Position numbers and translations under genes: made by a program. From an uncultured Clostridia bacterium (GTDB taxonomy: Bacteria > Bacillota > Clostridia > Christensenellales > UBA1242), in NCBI GenBank assembly GCA_937992055.1, contig CALKLQ010000003.1, positions 1 through 49,138 of the forward strand: a stretch of 49,138 nucleotides of DNA, read 5' to 3'. Below the pieces are notes generated by a model that did no database searches, was not told the DNA's origin, and saw only the letters and a program-made list of their open reading frames with translations. Position 1 is the stretch's first letter; every line of letters starts with the position of its first letter. Shown here piece by piece: positions 18,720 through 26,560 of this stretch.

Positions 18720-19466
18720 TTATTTTATTTTTGCAATCTTAATGAATGACTCAGGATTTAATGATGCTCCTCCAACCAAGGCTCCGTTAATTTCAGATAG
18801 AGATAAAAATGTTTTAGCATTGTCTGGTTTTAAGCTACCACCATATAAAATGTTAATGCTTTTTGCCGCTTTTTCAGAAAAGTTTTGTGAAATTATATCT
18901 CGAATATATTTCGCACTTTCTTCCACTTGTTTCCCAGTTGGAGTCTTGCCAGTGCCAATTGCCCAGACTGGTTCATATGCAATCAAAACATTTTTAAGTT
19001 CATTTTCATATAGCCCATTTAAAGCCTGTTCCAATTGTTGTTTTAAAACCTGTTTTGTTTTTGAGGTTTCCCTCTCTTTTAAACTTTCCCCCACGCAAAG
19101 CACCGCCTTCATTCCATATTTTAAAAGAGTTTTTATCTTCTCATTTATTAGTTTGTTACTTTCTTCAAAATACATGCGTCTTTCACTGTGCCCAACTAGC
19201 ACAATTTTACAAGATAAATCTTTGAGCATTTTAGCACTTATCTCACCTGTGAATGCACCAAAATCGTTTTGGTGGACATTTTGAGCACCAATTAAAATCT
19301 TAGTGTTTAATAGCATGTCTTTAGCTAAAGACAAACTTGTGTATGGAAAACAAACCACGAGTTTGTTGGTTGTGGTTTCGGAAAGAGCTATAAGTTCATC
19401 TAAATAATTTTTTGTATCTTCCTGAGTAAAATTCATTTTTAAATTTGCAATGATGATTTTTTTCAT
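18720..19466 (-). CDS. tpiA: Triosephosphate isomerase
   Basis: Cytosolic glycolytic enzyme that interconverts dihydroxyacetone phosphate and glyceraldehyde 3-phosphate; 248 residues, the normal family length. Catalytic Lys10 lies in ANLKMN, His93 in GHSERR and Glu165 in AYEPVWAIGTGK, with the phosphate-binding YGGSLKPDN and GALVGGASL near the end. The usual Trp of the NWKMN motif is Leu here, a tolerated change. It lies 11 bp after pgk. The pgk stop codon TGA overlaps its ribosome site (GAGGAGGT), so the two are translationally close. It is followed by the giant lipoprotein gene in the same direction. Confidence 0.97.
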   Translation of the reverse strand: MKKIIIANLKMNFTQEDTKNYLDELIALSETTTNKLVVCFPYTSLSLAKDMLLNTKILIGAQNVHQNDFGAFTGEISAKMLKDLSCKIVLVGHSERRMYFEESNKLINEKIKTLLKYGMKAVLCVGESLKERETSKTKQVLKQQLEQALNGLYENELKNVLIAYEPVWAIGTGKTPTGKQVEESAKYIRDIISQNFSEKAAKSINILYGGSLKPDNAKTFLSLSEINGALVGGASLNPESFIKIAKIK

Positions 19467-19477
19467 ATTTTACCTCC

Positions 19478-20659
19478 TCAAACATTGTCAATAACTTCAA
19501 CACCAGGCAGAATTTCGCCTTCTAATAATTTTAAACTTGCTCCGCCACCTGTGGAAATATGTGAAATCTTTTTTGATTTTCCAAGCCTGTGAATGGCAGC
19601 AATGCTATCTCCACCGCCAACAATTGTTTTTCCTTTAACTTTTGAAACCTGTTTAGCAATCTTTTCGGTTCCCTTTGAAAAATTCTCAAATTCAAAAACA
19701 CCTAAAGGTCCGTTCCAAACAACCGTTTTTGCCTTTTTCAGTTCTTTAGAAAAAAGCTTGATTGTCTTAGGTCCAATGTCTAAAGCGGTCAAATTTGGTG
19801 GAATGTTTTCACCCTTCACCTTAACCGCTTTGGCTGTTGGAGAAAATACTGATGCACAAAGATTGTCTATAGGAAGCAAAAGCTTAACATTTTTGCGTTT
19901 GGATTCTTCAATAATATTTTTAGCAAGTTGCAACTTTTCATCTTCCACCATGGAATTTCCAACCTCATAACCTTGAGCCTTTAGAAAGGTATACGCCATC
20001 CCTCCACCTATGCAAATGGTATCAACCTTTTTTAACAAATTCATAACAACATAAATTTTATCTGAAACCTTTGCTCCGCCTAAAATAGCAACAAACGGCC
20101 TATCTGGATTTTCAAGAGTGGACAAAATTGTGTTCACCTCTTTGCCCATCAAATAGCCCACAGCATTAGGAAGAAGCTTTGCTACTCCTACAATGGAGGC
20201 ATGATTTCTATGCGCGGTGCCAAAAGCATCATTAACGTAAATATCTGCCATAGACGCCAGTTGTTTGGCAAATTCCATATCGTTTTGTTCTTCTCCCTTA
20301 AAAAAACGAAGATTCTCCAAAAGCAATATTTCACCTGCATTAAGTTTTTTTGCCTTTTCTTGAGCATCTTGTCCAACAACATCTTTGCCAAAATAAATTT
20401 TATTTATTAAAAGATCAACCAAACGTTTGGCAACTGGAACAAGTGAATATTTCATATTAAATTCACCATTAGGTCTACCCAAATGTGAACAAATGATAAG
20501 CCTTGCGCCTTTAGACAAAAGATACTTAATTGTTGGAAGCTCACTTATTATTCTTGTATCATCAGTTATATTTCCATTTTCATCTAAAGGTACATTGAAA
20601 TCCACTCTCAAAAGCACTCTTTTGCCCTTAACATCAATATCTTCAATTGTTCTTTTCAT
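19478..20659 (-). CDS. pgk: Phosphoglycerate kinase
   Basis: Glycolytic kinase making ATP and 3-phosphoglycerate from 1,3-bisphosphoglycerate; 393 residues, normal length. Signatures are RVDFNVPLDENG near the N-terminus, SHLGRP, the LLENLRFFKGEE segment, the hinge ILGGAKVSDKI, GGGDS and the closing STGGGASL. ATG 20659 was chosen because AAGGAAGG precedes it by five bases; a GTG two codons upstream lies in that site. The promoter at 20681-20710 leads an operon of pgk, tpiA and the giant lipoprotein gene. The usual gapA, gpm and eno are not in this window. Confidence 0.97.
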   Translation of the reverse strand: MKRTIEDIDVKGKRVLLRVDFNVPLDENGNITDDTRIISELPTIKYLLSKGARLIICSHLGRPNGEFNMKYSLVPVAKRLVDLLINKIYFGKDVVGQDAQEKAKKLNAGEILLLENLRFFKGEEQNDMEFAKQLASMADIYVNDAFGTAHRNHASIVGVAKLLPNAVGYLMGKEVNTILSTLENPDRPFVAILGGAKVSDKIYVVMNLLKKVDTICIGGGMAYTFLKAQGYEVGNSMVEDEKLQLAKNIIEESKRKNVKLLLPIDNLCASVFSPTAKAVKVKGENIPPNLTALDIGPKTIKLFSKELKKAKTVVWNGPLGVFEFENFSKGTEKIAKQVSKVKGKTIVGGGDSIAAIHRLGKSKKISHISTGGGASLKLLEGEILPGVEVIDNV

Positions 20660-20680
20660 AAACACCTTCCTTTGTTAGAA

Positions 20681-20710
20681 ATTTTATCATATTTAAACTT
20701 ATTCTTGCAA
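20681..20710 (-). promoter_or_regulatory. Promoter of the pgk-tpiA-lipoprotein operon
   Basis: Read on the minus strand: TTGCAA (20710-20705), 18-bp spacer, extended -10 TGATAAAAT (20689-20681). It lies just upstream of the pgk ribosome site. Confidence 0.7.
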
Positions 20711-20852
20711 AGAAAAAGCAAAAATTTAACAATTATTTTAATATTTTAAACTTAATAAAAATATTTAATTTCGCAAACTAATTATTTTTATAAAATTAAA
20801 ATGATAAAAGCTTTTTTAAGGCAATCAAAAATATTTAGAAAATCAAATTAGT

Positions 20853-21782
20853 TTAAAAATTTTTTTGACTTTCAAAAAGTTTTTTCATTTCTCGTAAAAT
20901 TTCATCTATGTCATTCATATTTGTTATCTGAAGTTTTAACATTGGAGCATGAACGCCTTTTAAATACCATAAAAAATGTTTTCTTAAATACTTACACAAA
21001 AAGTTATCATCGTAAATTTCCCTTAACATAAAAACATGACGACAAACAAAATCAAAAGGTGAATTTAATATCTTTTTACCCTTTAATTCTGAAAAAATCC
21101 AAGGTTTTCCCAAAGCCCCTCGCGCCAAAGAAACTCCACTAACTCCTGTCTTCCTCATATTTTCTAAGCTTTGCAAACAAACCACATCGCCGTTTCCTAT
21201 AACTGGAATTTTCACTAAAGAGCAAATTTTTGCAATGGCATCATAGTTTGCCTCTCCACTATAGCCTTGAATTCTAGTTCTTCCATGAACAGTTATGTAG
21301 TCAACTCCGGCATCCTCCAAAGCCTTTGGGATGTCATAATTTATTGCGTTTCCTCCCAGCCTAATCTTTGCACCTATTGGTCTTTTGGTAGAGCTTTTGC
21401 AAGCGGAAATGATTTCCTGCATTGCGTCAATATTGTCAAGAAGGGCGCTTCCCTCGCCGTTTTTGACAATTTTTGGAGCAGGGCAACCAAAATTCAAATC
21501 AATTATTTTAAATTTTTTTAACTCGGGGCGCTTTAATGCCTGATAAAATACTTGGGGTTCCTTGCCAAACAACTGAACCGCACAAACATCTTCTTCTTGA
21601 TTTGTATGAAGCATTTTAATCGTTTTTTTACTATCATAAACAAGACCTTTAGCACTGATCATTTCTGTATAAGACAGGTCTGCTCCACACTCTCTACAAA
21701 GCGACCTAAAAGCAAAATCTCCCACCCCAGCCATGGGTGAAAGAAATATGGGATTATCAAAAACAAATTCGCCAATTTTCAT
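20853..21782 (-). CDS. dusB: tRNA-dihydrouridine synthase, DusB-like
   Basis: FMN-dependent enzyme that reduces specific uridines in the tRNA D-loop; 309 residues. The TIM-barrel Dus signatures are present: LSPMAGVGDFAFR at about 14-26, the catalytic loop LNFGCP with Cys100, KIRLG, VHGRTRIQGYSG (FMN/tRNA contact), and IGNGDV with SLARGALGKPW for phosphate binding. The C-terminal helical recognition domain is slightly short. The best match in layout is the DusB subfamily found in Firmicutes, but specificity among Dus families is inferred. No good ribosome site is visible before the ATG. It lies 44 bp behind the flippase gene and may be co-transcribed. Confidence 0.88.
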   Translation of the reverse strand: MKIGEFVFDNPIFLSPMAGVGDFAFRSLCRECGADLSYTEMISAKGLVYDSKKTIKMLHTNQEEDVCAVQLFGKEPQVFYQALKRPELKKFKIIDLNFGCPAPKIVKNGEGSALLDNIDAMQEIISACKSSTKRPIGAKIRLGGNAINYDIPKALEDAGVDYITVHGRTRIQGYSGEANYDAIAKICSLVKIPVIGNGDVVCLQSLENMRKTGVSGVSLARGALGKPWIFSELKGKKILNSPFDFVCRHVFMLREIYDDNFLCKYLRKHFLWYLKGVHAPMLKLQITNMNDIDEILREMKKLFESQKNF

Positions 21783-21826
21783 TTAATATATTATAACTAA
21801 AAAAATATAATTTACAAATTAAAATT

Positions 21827-23371
21827 TTAATTTTTTTTCTTTTTTAAATTAAGTTTTATATTTTTTATTGATAAAACTTTGAATGCAAAAATAGGCAGAA
21901 AATATAAAATAACGCCAACAAAAACAATAAATAAAGTGGAAATATAAATATTAAAATTAACTAAAAATTTATTTAATTGATAACAGATTATTCCCATAAA
22001 AATTGAGCTAAAAATAGGAATTATTAAATCAAAAAATCCCATTTTAATAGAATAATATTTTGAAATTAAATATAAATTTAAAACTCCACAAATGCTATAT
22101 GAAAATAAACTTGCCAATGACATTCCATACACACCGTTGGTTTTAATTAAGACAACTAATAAAATAACATCAGTTAAGAAAAGTACAATTAAAGAAACAA
22201 AGGCTTGCCATTGTTTTTTTAGCACTTGTAAAATAACAGTTGAAATTTGTACAATACAAACAAATAAAATGGAAAGACTTGAAATTCTCATCATCATAAC
22301 TGAAATATCAAAAAGCTCATTAGCTATTGCGCCATTAAAGGCAATACGTAAAACATTTGGGGCCAGAACATAGAGCCCTATCATGCAAGGAAAAGCCAAA
22401 ATCCAAATTGTCTTAAAACAATTTTTTATTGAGGCATACGCCTCGTCCATTTCTCCTCTTTCAACTTTGTACGCTAAAAGCGGAAGTAAACTTGTTGCAA
22501 GTGCAGTTGAAATTACGGTAGGAAAACTTATAATGGCGTTTATCATGCCACTTTGAATTCCATATATTGCAGTGGCGGTTATATTTGACAAACCATGTGA
22601 TACAAGCAAATTTACAACCAACAAACTTGCCACAACACCTAAAAGAGGCAAAATTAAAGAGGTCAAAGTTATTGGAAATATGTAGCTTAAAAATTTATTT
22701 TTTTCAATTGAAACAATTTGATTTGACCTTGAAAATATTTTTTCCTTTTTATTAAACAAAAAGCAATAAAATAGCAAATATAAGAAACTAACTATTTCAG
22801 ATAGGCAGATTCCAATAAGGGCTCCAAGAAAACCATATTCAGCGCCATATTTTATTAATAAAACAGAAAACAATAACCCAAATATCATTTTGAATACTTG
22901 TTCAAAAATTTGTGAAAAAAAAGTTGGCAACATATTTTCATAGCCCTGAAATAAACCTCGAAAGGCGCAAAGAATGGAGGAAAATATAATCGTGAAAGCA
23001 ACAACATAGTATCCTTTAAAAATATTTTCAGCACCTTGAAGAAAGGCTATTTGTTTTGCAAATATCAAAAAGATAAGGGAAAAAATTATTCCTATAAAAA
23101 CTGAAATTTTTAGGGCAAATAAAAAGTATCCTTTTACCTCTCCTAAGTTTCCTTTTGCTCTTGACAAGGAAACAAATCTAGCTAATGCAGCTGGTATTCC
23201 CCCACTTACAAACACCAAGGCAAAACTGTAAATGGGAAAAACCATTTGATAATAACCCATTCCGGTTGCGCCCAAAACATTCGCAAGCGGAATTCTAAAA
23301 AATGCCCCTATGAATTTACAAATAAAACCACCAATGGTTAAGAGCAATGCTCCTTTGACAAACTTTTTCAT
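21827..23371 (-). CDS. SpoVB/MurJ-like lipid-linked oligosaccharide flippase
   Basis: MOP-superfamily membrane protein of 514 residues with about 14 membrane spans. The N-terminal signature (GALLLTIGGFICKFIGAFFR, then NVLGATGMGYYQMVFPIYSF) and SGGIPAALARFVS are characteristic of the Firmicutes SpoVB/PST group, which moves lipid-linked precursors across the membrane. In sporulating species SpoVB acts in cortex synthesis, but paralogues move other polysaccharide units. The C-terminus is Lys-rich. No clear ribosome site precedes the ATG. It is divergent from the secreted protein gene at 23574. I cannot separate SpoVB from a MurJ-type or capsule flippase by reading alone, so no symbol is given. 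Confidence 0.82.
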   Translation of the reverse strand: MKKFVKGALLLTIGGFICKFIGAFFRIPLANVLGATGMGYYQMVFPIYSFALVFVSGGIPAALARFVSLSRAKGNLGEVKGYFLFALKISVFIGIIFSLIFLIFAKQIAFLQGAENIFKGYYVVAFTIIFSSILCAFRGLFQGYENMLPTFFSQIFEQVFKMIFGLLFSVLLIKYGAEYGFLGALIGICLSEIVSFLYLLFYCFLFNKKEKIFSRSNQIVSIEKNKFLSYIFPITLTSLILPLLGVVASLLVVNLLVSHGLSNITATAIYGIQSGMINAIISFPTVISTALATSLLPLLAYKVERGEMDEAYASIKNCFKTIWILAFPCMIGLYVLAPNVLRIAFNGAIANELFDISVMMMRISSLSILFVCIVQISTVILQVLKKQWQAFVSLIVLFLTDVILLVVLIKTNGVYGMSLASLFSYSICGVLNLYLISKYYSIKMGFFDLIIPIFSSIFMGIICYQLNKFLVNFNIYISTLFIVFVGVILYFLPIFAFKVLSIKNIKLNLKKKKN

Positions 23372-23499
23372 GTTATTATTTTGTCAAAGAAAAAAGGTAT
23401 TATTTATATTTTTTGCTTTTGTTTTAAATTAGGATTGACATTTAAACAAAATTAATTTTAACCAACTGTAAATTAAATAATAAGATTCAACAAACTATA

Positions 23500-23528
23500 T
23501 TGACATTTTCTTATTTTCAAATTATATT
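23500..23528 (+). promoter_or_regulatory. Promoter of the secreted HExxH protein gene
   Basis: TTGACA (23500-23505), 17-bp spacer, TATATT (23523-23528). Confidence 0.75.
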
Positions 23529-23532
23529 ATAT

Positions 23533-23550
23533 GTATAACAATCGTTATAC
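23533..23550. promoter_or_regulatory. Operator-like dyad at the transcription start
   Basis: GTATAAC (23533-23539) and GTTATAC (23544-23550) form a perfect 7-bp dyad with a 4-bp spacer, centred about 13-14 bp downstream of the -10, where a repressor would block initiation. The protein that would bind is unknown. Confidence 0.5.
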
Positions 23551-23573
23551 TATGTATAATGTAAGGATAAAAT

Positions 23574-24647
23574 ATGAAAGATAATAATTCAATAGTTTCG
23601 GAAAACACCATTTTTATGGATTCTAAAAAAAACAAGGTCACTTCTCCCCCCCCCGCAAAAAACGGTAAAAAGTTTAAGGCAAAAAAACACATCTTAAATT
23701 TTTTTAAAACAAGCTTTTTGCTTGCCACATCCACACTTCCAGTTGTTGGTTTTATGGGTTATGGAAGAGTTAAAGCTGCAAACTATGAAAAGAACAATAT
23801 TATCTTTAAAAACAACAAGGTTGAAGAAGACATAGCTTATTATGGCGGAGACACAAGATATATCTCTAATATCTATAATTATTTTTATTTTGGAAAAAAC
23901 AATCTTTACAACCACTTTAATATTGGCGAAAATCGTCCAATTAAAGTTGGTTTTTGCAAGGAAATATCTGAAAATCAAAAAGAACAATTTTCGTATTCAT
24001 TTAATTATTTAAACCAAATTTTTTCAATAATAAACCCAAAATACTCTTTTGTATTTGTCAATTCAAATTCTGAAAAGGACTGTGATATTTTTGTTGACTA
24101 TAAAATTTTAGGTAAAAATAATGGAAAAGATATAGGCGCTCGAACAGTTTGGGACAGCAATTGGGCAAATAATTGTTGTATTGATTCTGCAAAAATAGTA
24201 TTCAATAGTTCTATTCAACTTAATAATACTCAATTAAGATTTTACATGCTTCATGAAATGATGCATGTATTACTGGGCTCCTCAGACATAAATGAATACG
24301 AATCGGAAACTTTTTCATTATATAATTATGGAGATGTCGCCTTCATCATCTCCCAAATAGAAAATGCTTATGCTTCAAAAGATGACATTCCTACAGATGG
24401 AATGTATATTCAAAGACCAATCTTGACCAAAGAGGAAAAAAATTCATATGTGTTTTTAACTCCGGTTGACCTTAGCACCTTAATCGCACTTTATGGAGAT
24501 TCGTCAAATCCAGTAAATAAAAAGTTGTACATTGAACTTTTAAACAAAACTGAAAACGAACTTTCCAAAAACTTTGGAAACCAACCGTTCTATGACAAAA
24601 ATTGCATGCCAACCTTCAAAAACAATGACAATGAGTTTGAACATTAA
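23574..24647 (+). CDS. Secreted HExxH zinc-peptidase-like protein with C9 tract
   Basis: Protein of 357 residues not recognised as a named family. An unusually long basic N-terminal region (1-45) precedes a hydrophobic stretch (about 46-62) ending with VKA-A, consistent with a signal peptide or membrane anchor. The putative active site is HEMMHVLLGSSD at about 228-239. It resembles the metzincin HExxHxxGxxH/D site but has one extra residue before Gly. Met-turn residues cannot be identified by eye. The codons for three prolines near residue 26 are a run of nine C (23646-23654), highly unusual in this AT-rich sequence and a possible slippage site; a change of one base would shift the frame before the signal region. 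A weak AAGGA ribosome site lies 7 bases before the ATG. A promoter and dyad lie upstream. Proteolytic function is plausible but unproven. Confidence 0.65.
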   Translation: MKDNNSIVSENTIFMDSKKNKVTSPPPAKNGKKFKAKKHILNFFKTSFLLATSTLPVVGFMGYGRVKAANYEKNNIIFKNNKVEEDIAYYGGDTRYISNIYNYFYFGKNNLYNHFNIGENRPIKVGFCKEISENQKEQFSYSFNYLNQIFSIINPKYSFVFVNSNSEKDCDIFVDYKILGKNNGKDIGARTVWDSNWANNCCIDSAKIVFNSSIQLNNTQLRFYMLHEMMHVLLGSSDINEYESETFSLYNYGDVAFIISQIENAYASKDDIPTDGMYIQRPILTKEEKNSYVFLTPVDLSTLIALYGDSSNPVNKKLYIELLNKTENELSKNFGNQPFYDKNCMPTFKNNDNEFEH

Positions 24648-24739
24648 AATGTTTTGAAATAGATTGAAATTACTATCGTTTAAGCTCTAATAGCCTACTA
24701 TTGTGAAAAATGCTCAATTTTCTTACAAACGCAATTTTT

Positions 24740-24788
24740 TAGCAAATGCTATATTGACATCATATGCTAAAATTGATATAATAGCATA
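24740..24788 (+). promoter_or_regulatory. Consensus promoter with TAGCA/TGCTA dyads
   Basis: TTGACA (24754-24759), 17-bp spacer and TATAAT (24777-24782), a perfect sigma-A promoter. TAGCA-AA-TGCTA (24740-24751) lies just before the -35. TATGCTA (24763-24769) and TAGCATA (24782-24788) flank the -10. These repeated half-sites suggest a repressor or activator site. Confidence 0.7.
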
Positions 24789-24809
24789 AACAAAAAGGAG
24801 AACTTATAT

Positions 24810-25220
24810 ATGGCTAATAAATATTATACTTATTTAACAACTTTAGAGCCAAGAAATACAGTTTATATTAATAGAAAGCTTTACGAAAAAATGTTAAAAG
24901 ATAGAGAAAAATACACTCCAGAACTTATAGAAAATTATTTACTTGGCAAATTAAAACCAGGAGATGTTGCGATTTCAAAAGAAATATTCCCTCTAGCAAT
25001 GGCAGATTATGGGATTGCCTCATCAGCACAACTTAACGGATGTTGCGATATAAAATGGGATTCACTTTTAAAGCTTTCACCTAATGAATTCGCAAAACAA
25101 ATTTCACTTATTGCAGAAAAGATTAATAGAGAATATCCTTTTATTTCAGAAAAGTTGAGAGAATTATCAATTCAATTACAAAAAGAAAAAGCGGAAAAAT
25201 CAGACAGCAAAGGATTTTAA
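24810..25220 (+). CDS. Small cytosolic protein, function unknown
   Basis: Protein of 136 residues, not recognised. It has no signal peptide or membrane span. Residues 1-60 contain a Tyr-rich start and PRNTVYINRKLYEKML; residues 70-95 contain a CC pair (GCCDIKW) after a hydrophobic segment; the C-terminal 45 residues are a predicted amphipathic, charged helix. The start has AAAGGAG eight bases upstream. The gene stands alone with its own perfect consensus promoter, half-site dyads and a strong terminator at 25227-25255, so it is likely highly expressed and regulated. It may be lineage-specific. Confidence 0.7.
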   Translation: MANKYYTYLTTLEPRNTVYINRKLYEKMLKDREKYTPELIENYLLGKLKPGDVAISKEIFPLAMADYGIASSAQLNGCCDIKWDSLLKLSPNEFAKQISLIAEKINREYPFISEKLRELSIQLQKEKAEKSDSKGF

Positions 25221-25226
25221 AATTTT

Positions 25227-25255
25227 AAAAAAGTAAGGCTTAGCCTTACTTTTTT
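25227..25255. terminator. Strong bidirectional terminator
   Basis: A 13-bp perfect stem: 25227-25239 pairs with 25243-25255 around TTA. GTAAGGC/GCCTTAC is the GC-rich core, with A6 and T6 on the sides. It serves the convergent genes on both sides. Confidence 0.9.
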
Positions 25256-25282
25256 ATTAAATATAACTTTATTTGATATAGA

Positions 25283-26464
25283 TTAAAGTTCTTGAACATC
25301 TTCTTTTAAATTTTTAGCATTATCAAATTCAACATCTTTTTCTTTTGCCATATTTTCACCGCTATTTTCAACAAGAGAGGTCCTTCCCAAATCTTTTTCT
25401 GCCGTATTTTTATTTATTGATTCGTAAATTTTTTCAAGTGATTGCTTTATATAGTTTGAAATTGCATCTTCAGACAATTCTGAAATTTCGCCTGTTTCTT
25501 TGCCTCCTGAAAAAGGCATTGGTGGCAAAGCAGCTGCTGCCTTGGCTTTAGAAGCTCCCGCACTTTTGGAATTGGCAAACTTCACTCCACCGGGACCCTT
25601 GCCTAGCTTAATAACCTCTTCCTTAATTTTTTTTGGTGGATTAATAGCAACTTCAAAAATTCTGGCATTCACAGAAACATAACCAGTTCTAAGCTTGCCA
25701 AGCATTTCATCAAATTCTTTTGGTCTATTATTTTCATTTAAAATTAAATGGTCTAATATTTTTTTTAAATTTCTATAATAGTTTTTACTTTTAGGGTCCA
25801 GAAGTTTAGCATATTCTTGAGATAACGCATTATATCTTCGCAAAATAAATTTTCCAAAATCTCCAGAATTTTCAAGAATCATCATCATTTTTTTTACATA
25901 TAACTTGTCTTTATTCCTCGAAATTTGCAAGTATCGTTCAAATGCCACCTTCATTTTTGCTTTTTTATCTAAGATTATTTTTGCCAAGGTTTCATTGAGT
26001 TTTTCCTTCCCTTCGCTTTCATCTTCTGAGATAATATTAAAAAGCTTTTTAACTTTTGACATAAAATATATGTCATTGTCATCTTTATAATACAAGACTG
26101 GGGTTACCAAATCTTCAACATCATCATTTGCAAAAACACTAAAATTTTCCACGAGTTTCAAGGTGGCATATTTAGTTTCTTTGCCAATTGTTCCAAAATC
26201 TACTAAAAAATTAAAAACAACTTTTCCTCCGCACTTTGCCTCAAGTTCAATTCGAGTTTCCTCTTGTTTTTTAATTCTCTTATAAAGCGAAACCAAAATT
26301 TTTAAAATATCTTCTGAAATAACATACTTTCCATCAGATTGAAACTCTCCCAATAGTCCATTTTCTAGTTGTTCTAATTTCAGTTCCTGCAAAAAATAGG
26401 CAGTGCTTTTTTCATCTACCTCAACTGAATGATAAAATAGTTTTGATTTTGTTTTTTCTGCCAT
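25283..26464 (-). CDS. Cytosolic protein of unknown function
   Basis: Protein of 393 residues with no membrane segment or signal peptide, not recognised. Residues 1-260 look like a mostly helical, charged domain with KKIKEEVIKLGKG near its end. A low-complexity Ala/Gly/Pro linker (about 290-320, AAAALPPMPFSGG) follows, then an acidic helical tail that looks like a coiled coil or disordered tail. No ribosome site is visible before the ATG, but a promoter (26513-26541) lies inside the terminator region of prfA, so the gene can be transcribed on its own. A structural or nucleoid role is possible, but nothing in the sequence shows it. Confidence 0.6.
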   Translation of the reverse strand: MAEKTKSKLFYHSVEVDEKSTAYFLQELKLEQLENGLLGEFQSDGKYVISEDILKILVSLYKRIKKQEETRIELEAKCGGKVVFNFLVDFGTIGKETKYATLKLVENFSVFANDDVEDLVTPVLYYKDDNDIYFMSKVKKLFNIISEDESEGKEKLNETLAKIILDKKAKMKVAFERYLQISRNKDKLYVKKMMMILENSGDFGKFILRRYNALSQEYAKLLDPKSKNYYRNLKKILDHLILNENNRPKEFDEMLGKLRTGYVSVNARIFEVAINPPKKIKEEVIKLGKGPGGVKFANSKSAGASKAKAAAALPPMPFSGGKETGEISELSEDAISNYIKQSLEKIYESINKNTAEKDLGRTSLVENSGENMAKEKDVEFDNAKNLKEDVQEL

Positions 26465-26512
26465 AATTTAAATTAAAATCGTTTAAATTTTGTAAAACAA
26501 TTTAATGCAAAC

Positions 26513-26541
26513 ATTATAAACCATATGCAAAAACTTTGCAA
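26513..26541 (-). promoter_or_regulatory. Promoter embedded in the prfA terminator region
   Basis: On the minus strand: TTGCAA (26541-26536), 17-bp spacer, TATAAT (26518-26513). The -35 overlaps one arm of the hairpin at 26538-26560. Confidence 0.65.
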
Positions 26542-26560
26542 CACAAATTAGTTGTGTTGC
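26538..26560 (-). terminator. Hairpin over the prfA stop codon
   Basis: GCAACACAA and TTGTGTTGC form a perfect 9-bp stem with a 5-base loop. On the minus strand it includes the last codons of prfA and is followed by a short T run, so it is a moderate terminator. Confidence 0.6.

Noticed and set aside
21827..23371. Naming the flippase gene murJ or spoVB
   Set aside because: Motif reading cannot separate these subfamilies, so no symbol is given.
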